Notes: generated by a model not told the origin, from the sequence alone. Positions 50,442-59,710 are shown, numbered from the stretch's first letter. The stretch: DNA of 64,000 nucleotides from Paradesertivirga superstes (GCF_037622515.1 NZ_JBBJCN010000005.1:124001-188000), one strand, 5' to 3'. Program-made: numbers and translations.

Positions 50442-51556
50442 GAGTACTAAAGTTTCTGCTTCAGAAAGAGTTCCGTCAAATCTTCCGCAATCCTGCCATC
50501 CTGCGTATTATTTTTATAATGCCCATCATACAGTTGGTAATTCTTCCTCTTGCGGCAGATTATGAGATGAAAGATATTAAACTGAGTATAGTCGATCTGG
50601 ACCATTCATCCTATTCGCAGCAGCTTGTTTCAAAAATCACGGCTTCAGGTTATTTTAAACTGACGGGTTTCAGCAGTTCTTATAAAACAGCGATGAGCGA
50701 TATCGAAGAAGACCGGTCGGACCTTATACTAAGCATCCCATCCAGGTTTGAAAGAGATCTGGTGCGGGAAAATGAGAACACGCTTTTCATATCGGTAAAT
50801 GCCATAAACGGTGTGAAAGCAAATTTAGGAGGTGCCTATCTATCCATGATCTTCCAGGATTTCAACCGCGAAGTACGTCTGAAATGGGTGCAGTTCCCGA
50901 GGATGAATCCGGAGCCGGTGGTGGATATTACTTACTCTAACTGGTTCAATCCCAGGATGGATTATAAACATTTTATGGTGCCAGGCATCCTGGTGATCCT
51001 GCTTACTATGGTCGGATCTTTTCTGGCGACATTAAACATTGTGAAAGAGAAAGAAATAGGAACAATCGAACAGATAAATGTTACACCCATAAAAAGGCAT
51101 TATTTTATTTTAGGCAAGCTGATCCCCTTCTGGATATTGGGGATCGTGATCCTCACTATTGGCTTAACCATTGCCAGAGTAATTTACGGCATCATTCCTC
51201 TTGGCCATTTTTATGTGATCTATGTTTTTGCCGCGGTATACCTGCTCGCTATACTGGGTTTAGGCCTGCTCATTTCAAATTATACCAGCAACCAGCAGCA
51301 GGCGATGCTTATTTCTTTCTTTCTGATGATGGTGTTTATCTTGCTCAGCGGACTTTACACTTCAATTGACAGTATGCCCTACTGGGCGAGAATGATCACC
51401 CGCTTAAATCCAGTCAGCTATTTTGTGGAGGTGATGCGTCTTGTAGTTTTGAAAGGAAGCGGGTTGTACGACATTTCGGGGCATATTCTGACGATGCTTG
51501 GATTTGGTCTGGTACTTAACGGCTGGGCGGTTTTGAGCTACCATAAAAGGAGTTGA
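50438..51556 (+). CDS. ABC-2 type permease (second)
   Basis: A 372-residue paralogue of the previous gene with the same plan: first helix ILRIIFIMPIIQLVILPLAA, periplasmic domain, then VKEKEIGTIEQINVTPI and five C-terminal helices ending ISGHILTMLGFGLVLNGWAV. Last gene of the efflux operon; twelve nucleotides after its stop begins the first copy of the repeat element found in the array at 53-55 kb. Confidence 0.9.
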   Translation: MRVLKFLLQKEFRQIFRNPAILRIIFIMPIIQLVILPLAADYEMKDIKLSIVDLDHSSYSQQLVSKITASGYFKLTGFSSSYKTAMSDIEEDRSDLILSIPSRFERDLVRENENTLFISVNAINGVKANLGGAYLSMIFQDFNREVRLKWVQFPRMNPEPVVDITYSNWFNPRMDYKHFMVPGILVILLTMVGSFLATLNIVKEKEIGTIEQINVTPIKRHYFILGKLIPFWILGIVILTIGLTIARVIYGIIPLGHFYVIYVFAAVYLLAILGLGLLISNYTSNQQQAMLISFFLMMVFILLSGLYTSIDSMPYWARMITRLNPVSYFVEVMRLVVLKGSGLYDISGHILTMLGFGLVLNGWAVLSYHKRS

Positions 51557-51568
51557 TGTGCCCGCCGA

Positions 51569-51803
51569 CTCAGAGGGTTGAGCGTTAAGAAAGGTTGAAA
51601 GAAAGCATGCAGAAAAGAACATTAAGAGCTGCAGAGACGAACTCCGGAGAAGCGTATTAGAAAAGTACGTGCCAGACAAACCTGACCCGCGGCTTGGATT
51701 GCAGCTAGCTTTCTTTCAATCTTTTAGCTCAAGCCTCGACAGCCTTGATTTTTCGTTCTTTTTATCAAGAAAAAGAACAAGCCCTGCCCGGCAATGAGGG
51801 CAA
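51569..51803. repeat. Core repeat element R1, copy 1 (isolated)
   Basis: About 235 bp starting CTCAGAGGGTTGAGCGTTAA and ending GGCAATGAGGGCAAA. It is nearly identical to four tandem copies at 52997, 53582, 54241 and 54908. Inside are nested inverted repeats: TTGAAAGAAAGC/GCTTTCTTTCAA, and GTTCTTTTT/AAAAAGAAC near the end. After it, 51804-51990 shows weaker similarity to the sequence after copy 5 (55145-55250), and 51990-52111 holds nothing I can name. Confidence 0.8.
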
Positions 51804-52111
51804 ACGTTCATCATTTCCCCTCCACTGCTCGTAGCGCTGAGCGGATCAGAGGAGTGCCTGGTATTGCTTTCCTTTGTCGCTTGCCGATCCTCACGGCCTC
51901 CCCACTCTTAAACCCCAGCTTCAAGTCTCAGGAATTCGGAATTATGTTGTCATCGTTTTTATAAATCCTGCTATCTGCATCCAGCAATGGGTTCATACCA
52001 CTTTAGATGCTGCAAGGCAAGTCTCTATTTATTTTTATACTTTAGATATAAAGATGCCTGGAGCAGTATTGCATTTAGGCAGCTCATCTCTACACCAAGA
52101 AAACTCTTAAT

Positions 52112-52912
52112 ATGGATAATAAAACATCAAGAAGGATTTTCCTTCGTTCATCAGCTATCCTTGGCCTTGCAACAGCTTTCAGAATCGACGGAACATTTGC
52201 AAAAGCGATATCCAAAAATGATTTTCCTTCACCTGCTGACGGAAAAAATCTGGTGATTCTATTTCAGGGAGATTCGATTACTGATGGTAATCGCGGGCGT
52301 AATAACGATCCTAATCATATTATGGGGCATGGCTATGCATTTTCTGTTGCAAGCCGTGTTGGAGCCGACTTCCCCGCATCGCAGCTAACTTTTTATAACA
52401 GGGGAATTAGCGGAAACCGTGTTCCTGATTTAAAAAACCGCTGGCAAACCGATACATTGAATCTTAAGCCTGATGTATTAAGCGTTTTAGTTGGCATAAA
52501 CGATGCCTCCAGGTTTATAAGCAGCCAGGCCACAGGAGTGCAGGATTATGATCTGTTTGAAACTACTTACAGAGATATTCTTTCCCAAAGCAAACAACAA
52601 AATGCTGAAACTCTTTTTGTGCTTTGTTTGCCTTTTGTTTATCCTGTAGGCAGGGTGAAGGAAAAGTGGCAGCCTTACCAGGATACCGTAGCAGAACTTA
52701 CAAAAAGAATAAAAAAGCTGGCTCAGGAATTTAATGCTGTAATTGTAGATTTTCCGGCGGTTTTCGAAAAGGCATCGAAAAAGGCCCCCATTGATTACTG
52801 GACCTGGGATGGAATTCATCCTACCGTAGCCGGGCATGAACTAATGGCCCGCGAATGGATCAGACAGGTGAGTACTAGGCTTAAATTTTTGAAGGCTTAT
52901 AAATATAAATAA
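52112..52912 (+). CDS. SGNH/GDSL hydrolase, probable acetylesterase
   Basis: A 266-residue enzyme. A twin-arginine-like export signal (TSRRIFLRSSAILGLATAF) opens the protein. SGNH blocks: FQGDSITDGNRG near residue 52 (catalytic Ser), NRGISGNRVPDL with the Gly, LVGINDASRF with the Asn, and DGIHPTVAGHELMA near 231 with the catalytic Asp and His. Similar enzymes remove acetyl groups from plant polysaccharides such as rhamnogalacturonan. The neighbouring pectate-lyase-like gene fits a pectin theme, but the repeat array lies between them. Confidence 0.87.
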   Translation: MDNKTSRRIFLRSSAILGLATAFRIDGTFAKAISKNDFPSPADGKNLVILFQGDSITDGNRGRNNDPNHIMGHGYAFSVASRVGADFPASQLTFYNRGISGNRVPDLKNRWQTDTLNLKPDVLSVLVGINDASRFISSQATGVQDYDLFETTYRDILSQSKQQNAETLFVLCLPFVYPVGRVKEKWQPYQDTVAELTKRIKKLAQEFNAVIVDFPAVFEKASKKAPIDYWTWDGIHPTVAGHELMAREWIRQVSTRLKFLKAYKYK

Positions 52913-52996
52913 GTTGATAAATCCTGGAGCCTTGAGTTGCTGGATGCTTAATAACCGTTGGATCTTAATGCGTCAAATGCATCCAGCCGGGACGGC

Positions 52997-53232
52997 CTCA
53001 GAGGGTTGAGCGTTAAGAAAGGTTGAAAGAAAGCTTGCAGAAAAGAACATTAAAGAGCTGCAGGGAAGCAATCCGGAGAAGCGTATTAGAAAAGTACGTG
53101 CCAGACAAACCTGACCCGCGGCTTGGATTGCAGATAGCTTTCTTTCAATCTTTTAGCTCAAGCCTCGATAGCCTTGATTTTTCGTTCTTTTTATCAAGAA
53201 AAAGGACTAGCCTGCCCGGCAATGAGGGCAAA
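52997..53232. repeat. R1 core, copy 2
   Basis: Same as copy 1 with minor changes (AAGCTTGC in place of AAGCATGC; AAAGGACTAG in place of AAAGAACAAG). This copy breaks the GTTCTTTTT/AAAAAGAAC pairing by one base. Confidence 0.8.
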
Positions 53233-53307
53233 CTAACCTGATTTCCTTTCGTCCGCTCATTGGCCGCGGAGGCCTAGTCCTTTGTAGGGCAAAGGACCAA
53301 ACCCTTT

Positions 53308-53485
53308 GTGAATCCCGAGGTGCCTTTTGCACAGGTCTCATCCGCAGTCCTTGCATCAGCGCTCAGGGCTTTGCCTGGCTTCCTCTTGCGCTCAATCCCA
53401 GACATCAGGAAACCAGCCGATGCCCTTTTCCTGCCCGCATGGGCCTGCTGATGCAAGAACTCTTTCCGGCACTTGCGGGATTCAC
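53308..53485. repeat. 178-bp palindrome in spacer 1
   Basis: GTGAATCCCG (53308-53317) and CGGGATTCAC (53476-53485) are exact inverted repeats. Inside, GGTGCC pairs with GGCAC and TTGCATCAGC with GCTGATGCAA, giving a long imperfect stem. Confidence 0.75.
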
Positions 53486-53581
53486 GGGTCTCCGTGGGTT
53501 GGGATACGGCGAATTGGAAGGTTGCTGGATGCATAGTGCTTGTTGGATCTTAATGCGTCAAATGCAACCAGCCGGGACGGC

Positions 53582-53818
53582 CTCAGAGGATTGAGCGTTA
53601 AGAAAGGTTGAAAGAAAGCATGCAGAAAAGAACATTAAAGAGCTGCAAGGAAGCAATCCGGAGAAGCGTATTAGAAAAGTACGTGCCAGACAAACCTGAC
53701 CCGCGGCTTGGATTGCAGATAGCTTTCTTTCAATCTTTTAGCTCAAGCCTCGACAGCCTTGATTTTTCGTTCTTTTTATCAAGAAAAAGAACAAGCCCTG
53801 CCCGGCAATGAGGGCAAA
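53582..53818. repeat. R1 core, copy 3
   Basis: Full core with CTCAGAGGATTGAGCG start; the terminal hairpin GTTCTTTTT/AAAAAGAAC is intact. Confidence 0.8.
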
Positions 53819-53972
53819 GATGCACTGTTTTTTTGAGAAGTTTTCATGATTTCCTTTCGTCCGCTCATTGGCGCGGAGCCTAGTCCTTTCACAGCGGAAA
53901 GGATCATGCCGAGCGTAACGAGACCATTTATACCTTTGAAAACAATAAGTGCTTATAAATAACTTTCGCTGT

Positions 53973-54143
53973 GTGAATCCCGAGGTGCCTTTTGCACAGG
54001 GCCTACCCGCAGTTCTTGCATCAGCGCTCTGCCTGGCTTCCTCTTGCGCTCAATCCCAGACTTCAGGAAACCAGCCGATGCCCTTTTCCTGCCCGCATGG
54101 GCCTGCTGATGCAAGAACTCTTTCCGGCACTTGCGGGATTCAC
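53973..54143. repeat. 171-bp palindrome in spacer 2
   Basis: Same ends GTGAATCCCG/CGGGATTCAC. About 8 bases shorter than the other two because GGGCTTTG in the middle is partly missing. Confidence 0.75.
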
Positions 54144-54240
54144 GGGTTCTCCGTAGGTTGGGATACGGTTAATTGGAAGGTTGCTGGATGCATAGTACTT
54201 GTTGGATCTTAATGCGTCAAATGCATCCAGCCGGGACGGC

Positions 54241-54477
54241 CTCAGAGGATTGAGCGTTAAGAAAGGTTGAAAGAAAGCATGCAGAAAAGAACATTAAAGA
54301 GCTGCAAGGAAGCAATCCGGAGAAGCGTATTAGAAAAGTCCCTGCCCAGACAAACCTGACCCGCGGCTTGGATTGCAGATAGCTTTCTTTCAATCTTTTA
54401 GCTCAAGCCTCGACAGCCTTGATTTTTCGTTCTTTTTATCAAGAAAAAGGACAAGCCTGCCCGGCAATGAGGGCAAA
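54241..54477. repeat. R1 core, copy 4
   Basis: Full core; AGTCCCTGCCC replaces AGTACGTGCC, and AAAAAGGACAAG changes one base of the terminal hairpin. Confidence 0.8.
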
Positions 54478-54632
54478 GATGCACTGTTTTTTTGAGAAGA
54501 TTTTCATGATTTCCTTTCGTCCGCTCATTGGCGCGGAGCCTAGTCCTTTCACAGCGAAAAGGACCATGCCGAGCGTAACGAGACCATTTATACCTTTGAA
54601 AACAATAAGTGCTTATAAATAACTTTCGCTGT

Positions 54633-54811
54633 GTGAATCCCGAGGTGCCTTTTGCACAGGGCCTACCCGCAGTTCTTGCATCAGCGCTCAGGGCTTTGCC
54701 TGGCTTTCCTCTTGCGCTCAATCCCAGACTTCAGGAAACCAGCCGATGCCCTTTTCCTGCCCGCATGGGCCTGCTGATGCAAGAACTCTTTCCGGCACTT
54801 GCGGGATTCAC
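54633..54811. repeat. 179-bp palindrome in spacer 3
   Basis: Same ends GTGAATCCCG/CGGGATTCAC, with the TTGCATCAGC/GCTGATGCAA inner pair. Confidence 0.75.
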
Positions 54812-54907
54812 TGGTCTCCGTGGGTTGGGATACGGCGAATTGGAAGGTTGCTGGATGCATAGTACTTGTTGGATCTTAATGCGTCAAATGCATCCAGCCG
54901 GGACGGC

Positions 54908-55144
54908 CTCAGAGGATTGAGCGTTAAGAAAGGTTGAAAAGAAAGCATGCAGAAAAGAACATTAAAGAGCTGCAAGGAAGCAATCCGGAGAAGCGTATTA
55001 GAAAAGTACGTGCCAGACAAACCTGACCCGCGGCTTGGATTGCAGATAGCTTTCTTTCAATCTTTTAGCTCAAGCCTCGACAGCCTTGATTTTTCGTTCT
55101 TTTTATCAAGAAAAAGAACAAGCCTGCCCGGCAATGAGGGCAAA
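54908..55144. repeat. R1 core, copy 5
   Basis: Full core. It is followed by TTCATCATTTCCC and TCGTAGCG, like copy 1, and unlike the internal copies. The following 55145-55379 is the AT-rich leader of the pectate-lyase-like gene. Confidence 0.8.
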
Positions 55145-55379
55145 CTTCATCATTTCCCTCCACTTGCTCGTAGCGTCTCGCTACGACCTCACGATCCTCA
55201 GATGACGGAATTTTGTTGTACCTTTTTCATAAGATCCTGTAGCTATTCTATAAGCTTTTACATCACCCTCAACACCGTATCTTAGCTTATTAAACGTAAA
55301 TTTTACACTTATTCGAATGGCTTTATTATATATTTAGCTACAGATTATAAATTAATGATAATATTCTATTAAGAATTCA

Positions 55380-56915
55380 ATGAAAATGAAAAGATCCTAT
55401 CAAATTGTCGCCGCAAGCTTGATTCTGCTTGCTTTTTTATGTCGGGGAGTGGAGGCAAATGCACAGAATGTTAACAGTGTCGCCGGGCAGCCTGAACCCG
55501 GACAAATACCACCACATCCGCCGCGCTTGCCCGAAGGTGCTATTCCCGCATTTCCCGGAGCATGGGGAGGAGGGATGTTTACCACCGGAGGACGCGGAGG
55601 CAAAGTTATTGCCGTTACAAATCTTAACGATAGCGGTCCGGGAAGTTTCCGTGCTGCCTTAGAAACAGCCGGGCCACGTATTGTTATATTTCGTGTTGCT
55701 GGCACGCTCAAGGTGAGTGATGATCTTAATATCAATCATCCGGATATCACCATTGCGGGCCAGTCCGCTCCGGGCGATGGTATCTGTATTGCCGGTACAC
55801 TGAATATCAACACACACAATGTCATCATCCGTCACCTGCGTGTGCGCCGTGGAGTTCCTACAGGCGGACAAGGTGATGATAACATAGGGGGAAATCCAGA
55901 CAATCACATCATCATCGACCATTGCTCTACGAGCTGGGGTATGGACGAAAACATTTCGCTCTACCGGCACATGAGACAATCGCTGGACAAAAGCACACAG
56001 ATAAAGGATGCCGCAGAGAATATTACCATTCAATGGACTATTTCCAGCGAAGCTCTCGATGCCCGGGGACATGCTTTCGGTGGCACCTGGGGAGGAAACC
56101 CATCTACATTTCATCACAACCTCTTCGCCAGCAATACTGCCCGCAATCCATCGATAGGCATGTCTGGTCCCTTTGATTTCCGGTACAATGTTGTCTTCAA
56201 CTGGCGTCACCGTTCAATAGATGGCGGAGATGAAACTTCTATGGTCAATCTCATCAACAACTATTTCAAACCGGGGCCTGCTACCAATGAAGACATGCGC
56301 GCGGTCTTCGCCCGTATCGAACAACGCAGTATGTATTCTCCCGGTAGTGCGTGGGCCGAAGGTGGCTGGTACACTAAAGCGGCCAATCGTCCCGGCAAAT
56401 GGTATGTTGCGGGCAATATCATGCACGGCAACCAGGAGGTAATTAACAACAACTGGGCCGGTATGCGCGGACCAGAGAACCTTGCGCGCGTGAATACCGC
56501 ATTCGAAGGATGGCCGGTAGCGCCACACCAGACAGCCGGCGTCGCTTTCGAGTCGGTACTTGCGAAAGCCGGAGCAACTTTACCAAAACGCGATGCGGTT
56601 GATGTCCGGGTTACCGAAATGGTGCGCACAGGAAAACCAATGACGCAAACCGGTATCATCAAAGCCGTGTCCGAAGTTGGAGGTTATCCAAACCTGACAT
56701 ACGATCCTGCCCGGGTACCTGTTGATACCGACAGCGATGGTATGCCCGACGCATGGGAAATCAAAAACAAGCTTGATCCTAAAAATGCCAAAGATGGCGC
56801 TTTGGATTCTGACGGCGATGTATATACTAATGTTGAAGAATTCCTTAACGGGACTAATCCCCAGGAAAAAATCAATTACCGCAATCTGGGCAACAACATC
56901 GATTCAATTAGTTAA
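55380..56915 (+). CDS. Pectate lyase-like protein
   Basis: A 511-residue exported protein. Signal peptide at the N terminus (QIVAASLILLAFLCRG, cleavage near ANA). The body is a right-handed beta helix of the polysaccharide lyase 1 kind: AFPGAWGGGMFTTGGRGGKV, GPGSFRAALE, ITIAGQSAPGDGICIAG, NVIIRHLRVRRG and IIIDHCSTSWGMDENIS. The C-terminal 70 residues carry Asp-rich calcium motifs (DTDSDGMPDAWEI, DSDGDVYTNVEEFLNGTNP) as in thrombospondin type 3/EF-hand-like tails. It probably cleaves pectate outside the cell; catalytic residues were not mapped. Confidence 0.88.
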   Translation: MKMKRSYQIVAASLILLAFLCRGVEANAQNVNSVAGQPEPGQIPPHPPRLPEGAIPAFPGAWGGGMFTTGGRGGKVIAVTNLNDSGPGSFRAALETAGPRIVIFRVAGTLKVSDDLNINHPDITIAGQSAPGDGICIAGTLNINTHNVIIRHLRVRRGVPTGGQGDDNIGGNPDNHIIIDHCSTSWGMDENISLYRHMRQSLDKSTQIKDAAENITIQWTISSEALDARGHAFGGTWGGNPSTFHHNLFASNTARNPSIGMSGPFDFRYNVVFNWRHRSIDGGDETSMVNLINNYFKPGPATNEDMRAVFARIEQRSMYSPGSAWAEGGWYTKAANRPGKWYVAGNIMHGNQEVINNNWAGMRGPENLARVNTAFEGWPVAPHQTAGVAFESVLAKAGATLPKRDAVDVRVTEMVRTGKPMTQTGIIKAVSEVGGYPNLTYDPARVPVDTDSDGMPDAWEIKNKLDPKNAKDGALDSDGDVYTNVEEFLNGTNPQEKINYRNLGNNIDSIS

Positions 56916-56971
56916 GCAAAATCTGAGACCAGGCAAATAAAGAGGCTGGTTTGAAAGATAAGTAAACAAAC

Positions 56972-57003
56972 AAGCCCAATCTCAAAAAAGAGGTTGGGCT
57001 TTT
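56972..57003 (+). terminator. Terminator after the pectate-lyase-like gene
   Basis: AAGCCCAATCTC pairs with GAGGTTGGGCTT (one G-T pair) around six A residues, followed by T residues. It lies 57 nt past the stop. Confidence 0.88.
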
Positions 57004-57080
57004 GCTTTAGATGGAAGGCTGGGTGATGGGGCTGGTAGGAAATGTCCCGGGTGGGGCTGCGTCACTTGATCATAGACTTT

Positions 57081-57158
57081 GTTAGCACACTTTGTCATGG
57101 CAAGAGCAGCGAGACATCTAATCTTCATGCTCAAGAGATTTCTCCTTTCGTCGAAATG
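57081..57158. repeat. 78-bp direct repeat, copy 1
   Basis: Begins GTTAGCACACTTTGTCATG and ends TTTCGTCGAAATG. It repeats at 57562-57640 with few changes, so the pair brackets the 152-bp tandem repeats. The end cgaaatgaca also occurs at 278. Confidence 0.75.
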
Positions 57159-57228
57159 ACAAGGGGGATTAAATAGCGATATGCGCTCGAACAAGTACAT
57201 GGCTCTTGTTGCCGACATGGCGCATTAC

Positions 57229-57532
57229 GATTGCCGATCAGATCGGCAATGACGTCGCTCTAAAAACGACGATTATCATTCAGCAATAACGACACTCGTC
57301 CGACAATCCGTCCCCGTCATTCCTGTGCAGACAGGAATCCTAATGCAGAGCAAAGTGCTCTTTCCGGCATGGCGCTCTAGGATCGCCGATCAGATCGGCA
57401 ATGACGTCGCTCTAAGCACGACGATTATCATTCAGCAATAACGACACTCGTCCGACAACCCGTCCCCGTCATTCCTGTGCAGACAGGAATCCTAATGCAG
57501 AGCAATTGCCCTTTCGCAGGCATGGCGCTTAG
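57229..57532. repeat. 152-bp tandem repeat, two units
   Basis: Units 57229-57380 and 57381-57532 are near identical. Each has ATTGCCGATC-A-GATCGGCAAT (or the GATCGCC variant) and ATTCCTGT-GCAG-ACAGGAAT, both palindromes, plus CGACACTCGTCCGACAA. A third unit starts at 57533 (GATTGCCGAGGCAAT) and stops after about 15 bases. No coding frame. The remainder of 56916-57673 holds only the terminator and the flanking 78-bp repeats. Confidence 0.82.
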
Positions 57533-57561
57533 GATTGCCGAGGCAATTGTTGATACACCCT

Positions 57562-57640
57562 GTTAGCACACTTTGTCATGTCGAGAGCAGCGATACATCT
57601 GATCTTTCATACTCAAGAGATTTCTCCTTTCGTCGAAATG
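57562..57640. repeat. 78-bp direct repeat, copy 2
   Basis: Second copy of 57081-57158, reaching to within 34 nt of the FAD monooxygenase stop. Confidence 0.75.
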
Positions 57641-57673
57641 CAAAATCCCAAAGTCCTCTCCTTTGGACAGGAT

Positions 57674-59128
57674 TTAGTTGAGGCCATTCCTGGCCCGTCC
57701 TCTTGGTTCATCGGCTTCATGCAGCACAATGTCTGAATGTAAGAACCCTGCTGCATCTGCTGAATCTTTTACTTTGATAGCACTGCGTTCTAACATTTCT
57801 GATTCAAATTCAGTCAATACGCTTTCCCTCAATCCGGCGTCTCTCCAATCAGATTGGGCTCTGCATCCTTTTGCAATTCCACGAGCAAGAGCTAAGGCAT
57901 CCAGCAAAGCTTGATTTGCACCCTGTCCTTTGAACGGGCTCATCGGATGGGCCGCATCTCCAATCAAAGTCACCGGTCCGCCCGTGGCCAGCAATTCTGG
58001 CCTGAGTAATTCACGGTCATAAACAGGGTAGCCTGACACCTGAGCTTCCAAAGTAGCTGCTATAATCTGGGGAACGGGATGGTGCCATTGCATTCTGCGA
58101 ATTGCTTCTTCTTTGAGTGCTTTTGCTCCCAGCGCACTCAACGCTTTAGCTTCCTCTAAAGGCGTTTGGAAGCTAAATTGCCACATTATCGCATCTTGCG
58201 AATAAGGCATCATATAAATTCGCTCATTCCCATTTACGGTTTGAAATACCGTGGCAGAGTCCAGCAGCGCACTCTCAACACCTTCAAGAGCCTCGAGCGA
58301 ACAGATGCCCAATATAACTATACAACCAAGGTAGCGCAAGGGTGTACTATTCTCGCCAATGAGCAAGCTCCGGACCGAACTGCGAATGCCATCGGCTCCA
58401 ACTATCAAATCTGCCCGGTGAGTTTTAATCTCTCCATTCAATGAAAAACTAAGTTCAACGCCATCATTCTTAGACTTCTTAAAATCTACCAGCTGATGTC
58501 CCCATTGCACCGCATCATTTCCACCTAGCTGCTCCAACAGGGCTAAACGCAGAGACTGACGGGCGATATGAACATTGGTGCGCTTTGGATACCCTGTTTC
58601 ATTCTTTTGCAACCACTTCCTCACTCCCCATTCTGCAATCACTATTCCATCGGGGTTATGAACCACATGCTTTGTTGAAATCAATCTTCCTTTTAGAGAG
58701 AAAATCCCTAATCCCTCAATCGCTTTACTTGCTTGTTGCAGCGTAAGGCCGTAGCCTTGAGAACGTGTATTGAAGCCAGTATCTCGCTCATAAAGCGTAA
58801 AAGGAATCCCGCGGTGCAAACAAGCTACAGCCAGCGCAACTCCGCCAATACCACCGCCAATAATGGCTACATGCGGATAAATTTCCTTAGTCGGAATTGG
58901 TTTACTGGCGGACGAAATTAAACCGGATCCGCTGCAATCCAGGCATGGATATAAGTCACCCTTAGGGGGAACAGGAGGCGTTCCTTCGCCATTTGTTATT
59001 TCGAATTCTTTTAATGCTATCTGGTAAAGGAGCCGCACTTTCTTACGGAGCTTTCGGCGTTTTTTGCTTCGTCCGTTGCATTCAGGACAAACAGCCCAGT
59101 AAGGGCTCGTATTTTTTGTGGTTTTCAA
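57674..59128 (-). CDS. FAD-dependent monooxygenase with zinc-knuckle N terminus
   Basis: A 484-residue protein. Residues 14-72 hold two CxxC pairs (VCPECNGRSKK and PCLDCSGSG), a DnaJ-like zinc-binding element. The rest is a class A flavin monooxygenase: VAIIGGGIGGVALAVACLHRG near 86 (dinucleotide-binding), DLIVGADGIRSSVR near 242 (DG motif), TLIGDAAHPMSPFKGQGANQAL near 393 (GD motif). The substrate is unknown; relatives include TetX and aromatic hydroxylases. No ATG lies at the N terminus; a TAA is two codons upstream of the TTG at 59128, so TTG is the probable start. Confidence 0.85.
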   Translation of the reverse strand: MKTTKNTSPYWAVCPECNGRSKKRRKLRKKVRLLYQIALKEFEITNGEGTPPVPPKGDLYPCLDCSGSGLISSASKPIPTKEIYPHVAIIGGGIGGVALAVACLHRGIPFTLYERDTGFNTRSQGYGLTLQQASKAIEGLGIFSLKGRLISTKHVVHNPDGIVIAEWGVRKWLQKNETGYPKRTNVHIARQSLRLALLEQLGGNDAVQWGHQLVDFKKSKNDGVELSFSLNGEIKTHRADLIVGADGIRSSVRSLLIGENSTPLRYLGCIVILGICSLEALEGVESALLDSATVFQTVNGNERIYMMPYSQDAIMWQFSFQTPLEEAKALSALGAKALKEEAIRRMQWHHPVPQIIAATLEAQVSGYPVYDRELLRPELLATGGPVTLIGDAAHPMSPFKGQGANQALLDALALARGIAKGCRAQSDWRDAGLRESVLTEFESEMLERSAIKVKDSADAAGFLHSDIVLHEADEPRGRARNGLN

Positions 59129-59281
59129 TCTTGTTTAATAATGCTTGAAATTTTTCGGGATTGCCTGGATTACAGCCAGAAAAAAAGGTAAAGCCGTTTT
59201 ATATTGTATTTCAGTTGGTTTTTGTAACGTTTATTGTGTGGATAAATTATGATCTATAATTCGAATCGTAAATCCATAGAT

Positions 59282-59710
59282 CTATTCTTCGTTAGGGCCG
59301 AAAGGAAACTTTACTAACACAGTTTGGCTCATGACTCCCTTTTCAAATTTTGCAATGCAGGCGTCCTTGAATGGGGGCAAAATATTTCCGTCTTCCTGTG
59401 AAAGATATTTCTGGTCAGAGTTTCCTTTGAGGAAATAATACACTTTTGTATTGCCGTATTTTGTATGTGGCATCTGTTTACCATAAGTCTCCATTTCTTT
59501 CCAAACGGTGTCCTCCACAGAAACAGCATATACACGAAGTACCGGCCCTGTGTTTTGCTCGTTGCGATAAAAGGCCAGTTCTTTAAAGTTTCCTTTCAAA
59601 TCTTTGCCGGCGGGAAGCGTCAACGATTCGTAAACCATGTAGAGGCATATTGCCGCGCCGAAAGCGGTGAAAAAATAGCTGCGTTTGATAAGCATCGGAT
59701 AGTTTTTCAT
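59282..59710 (-). CDS. Hypothetical protein, 142 aa
   Basis: An N-terminal hydrophobic segment (YFFTAFGAAICLYMVYESL, residues 12-30) is a signal anchor or an uncleaved signal. The rest is a small globular domain with a YAVSVEDTVWKEMETYGKQM strand-helix and KVYYFLKGN. I do not recognise the family. The 153 nt between it and the monooxygenase gene hold nothing visible. Confidence 0.6.
   Translation of the reverse strand: MKNYPMLIKRSYFFTAFGAAICLYMVYESLTLPAGKDLKGNFKELAFYRNEQNTGPVLRVYAVSVEDTVWKEMETYGKQMPHTKYGNTKVYYFLKGNSDQKYLSQEDGNILPPFKDACIAKFEKGVMSQTVLVKFPFGPNEE

Larger units (their letters stand above)
52935..55144. repeat. Tandem array of about 585-670-bp units (four cores)
   Basis: Four copies of the R1 core (52997-53232, 53582-53818, 54241-54477, 54908-55144) are separated by three copies of a spacer. 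Unit lengths are 585, 659 and 667 bp. Each spacer has TTTCGTCCGCTCATTGG, a 171-179-bp palindrome, and GTTGGATCTTAATGCGTCAA before the next core; the first core is preceded by the end of a spacer only (52935-52996). Open frames here are not conserved between units, so I call no gene. Only small differences separate the units, suggesting recent duplication or homogenisation. Confidence 0.85.

Noticed and set aside
52997..55144. Short open frames of 67-112 residues in the tandem array
   Set aside because: They exist on both strands, shift between units and follow the repeats; no conserved frame or ribosome-binding site.
52935..55144. CRISPR array
   Set aside because: The repeats are hundreds of bases long with repeated spacers, and no cas genes are in the window.
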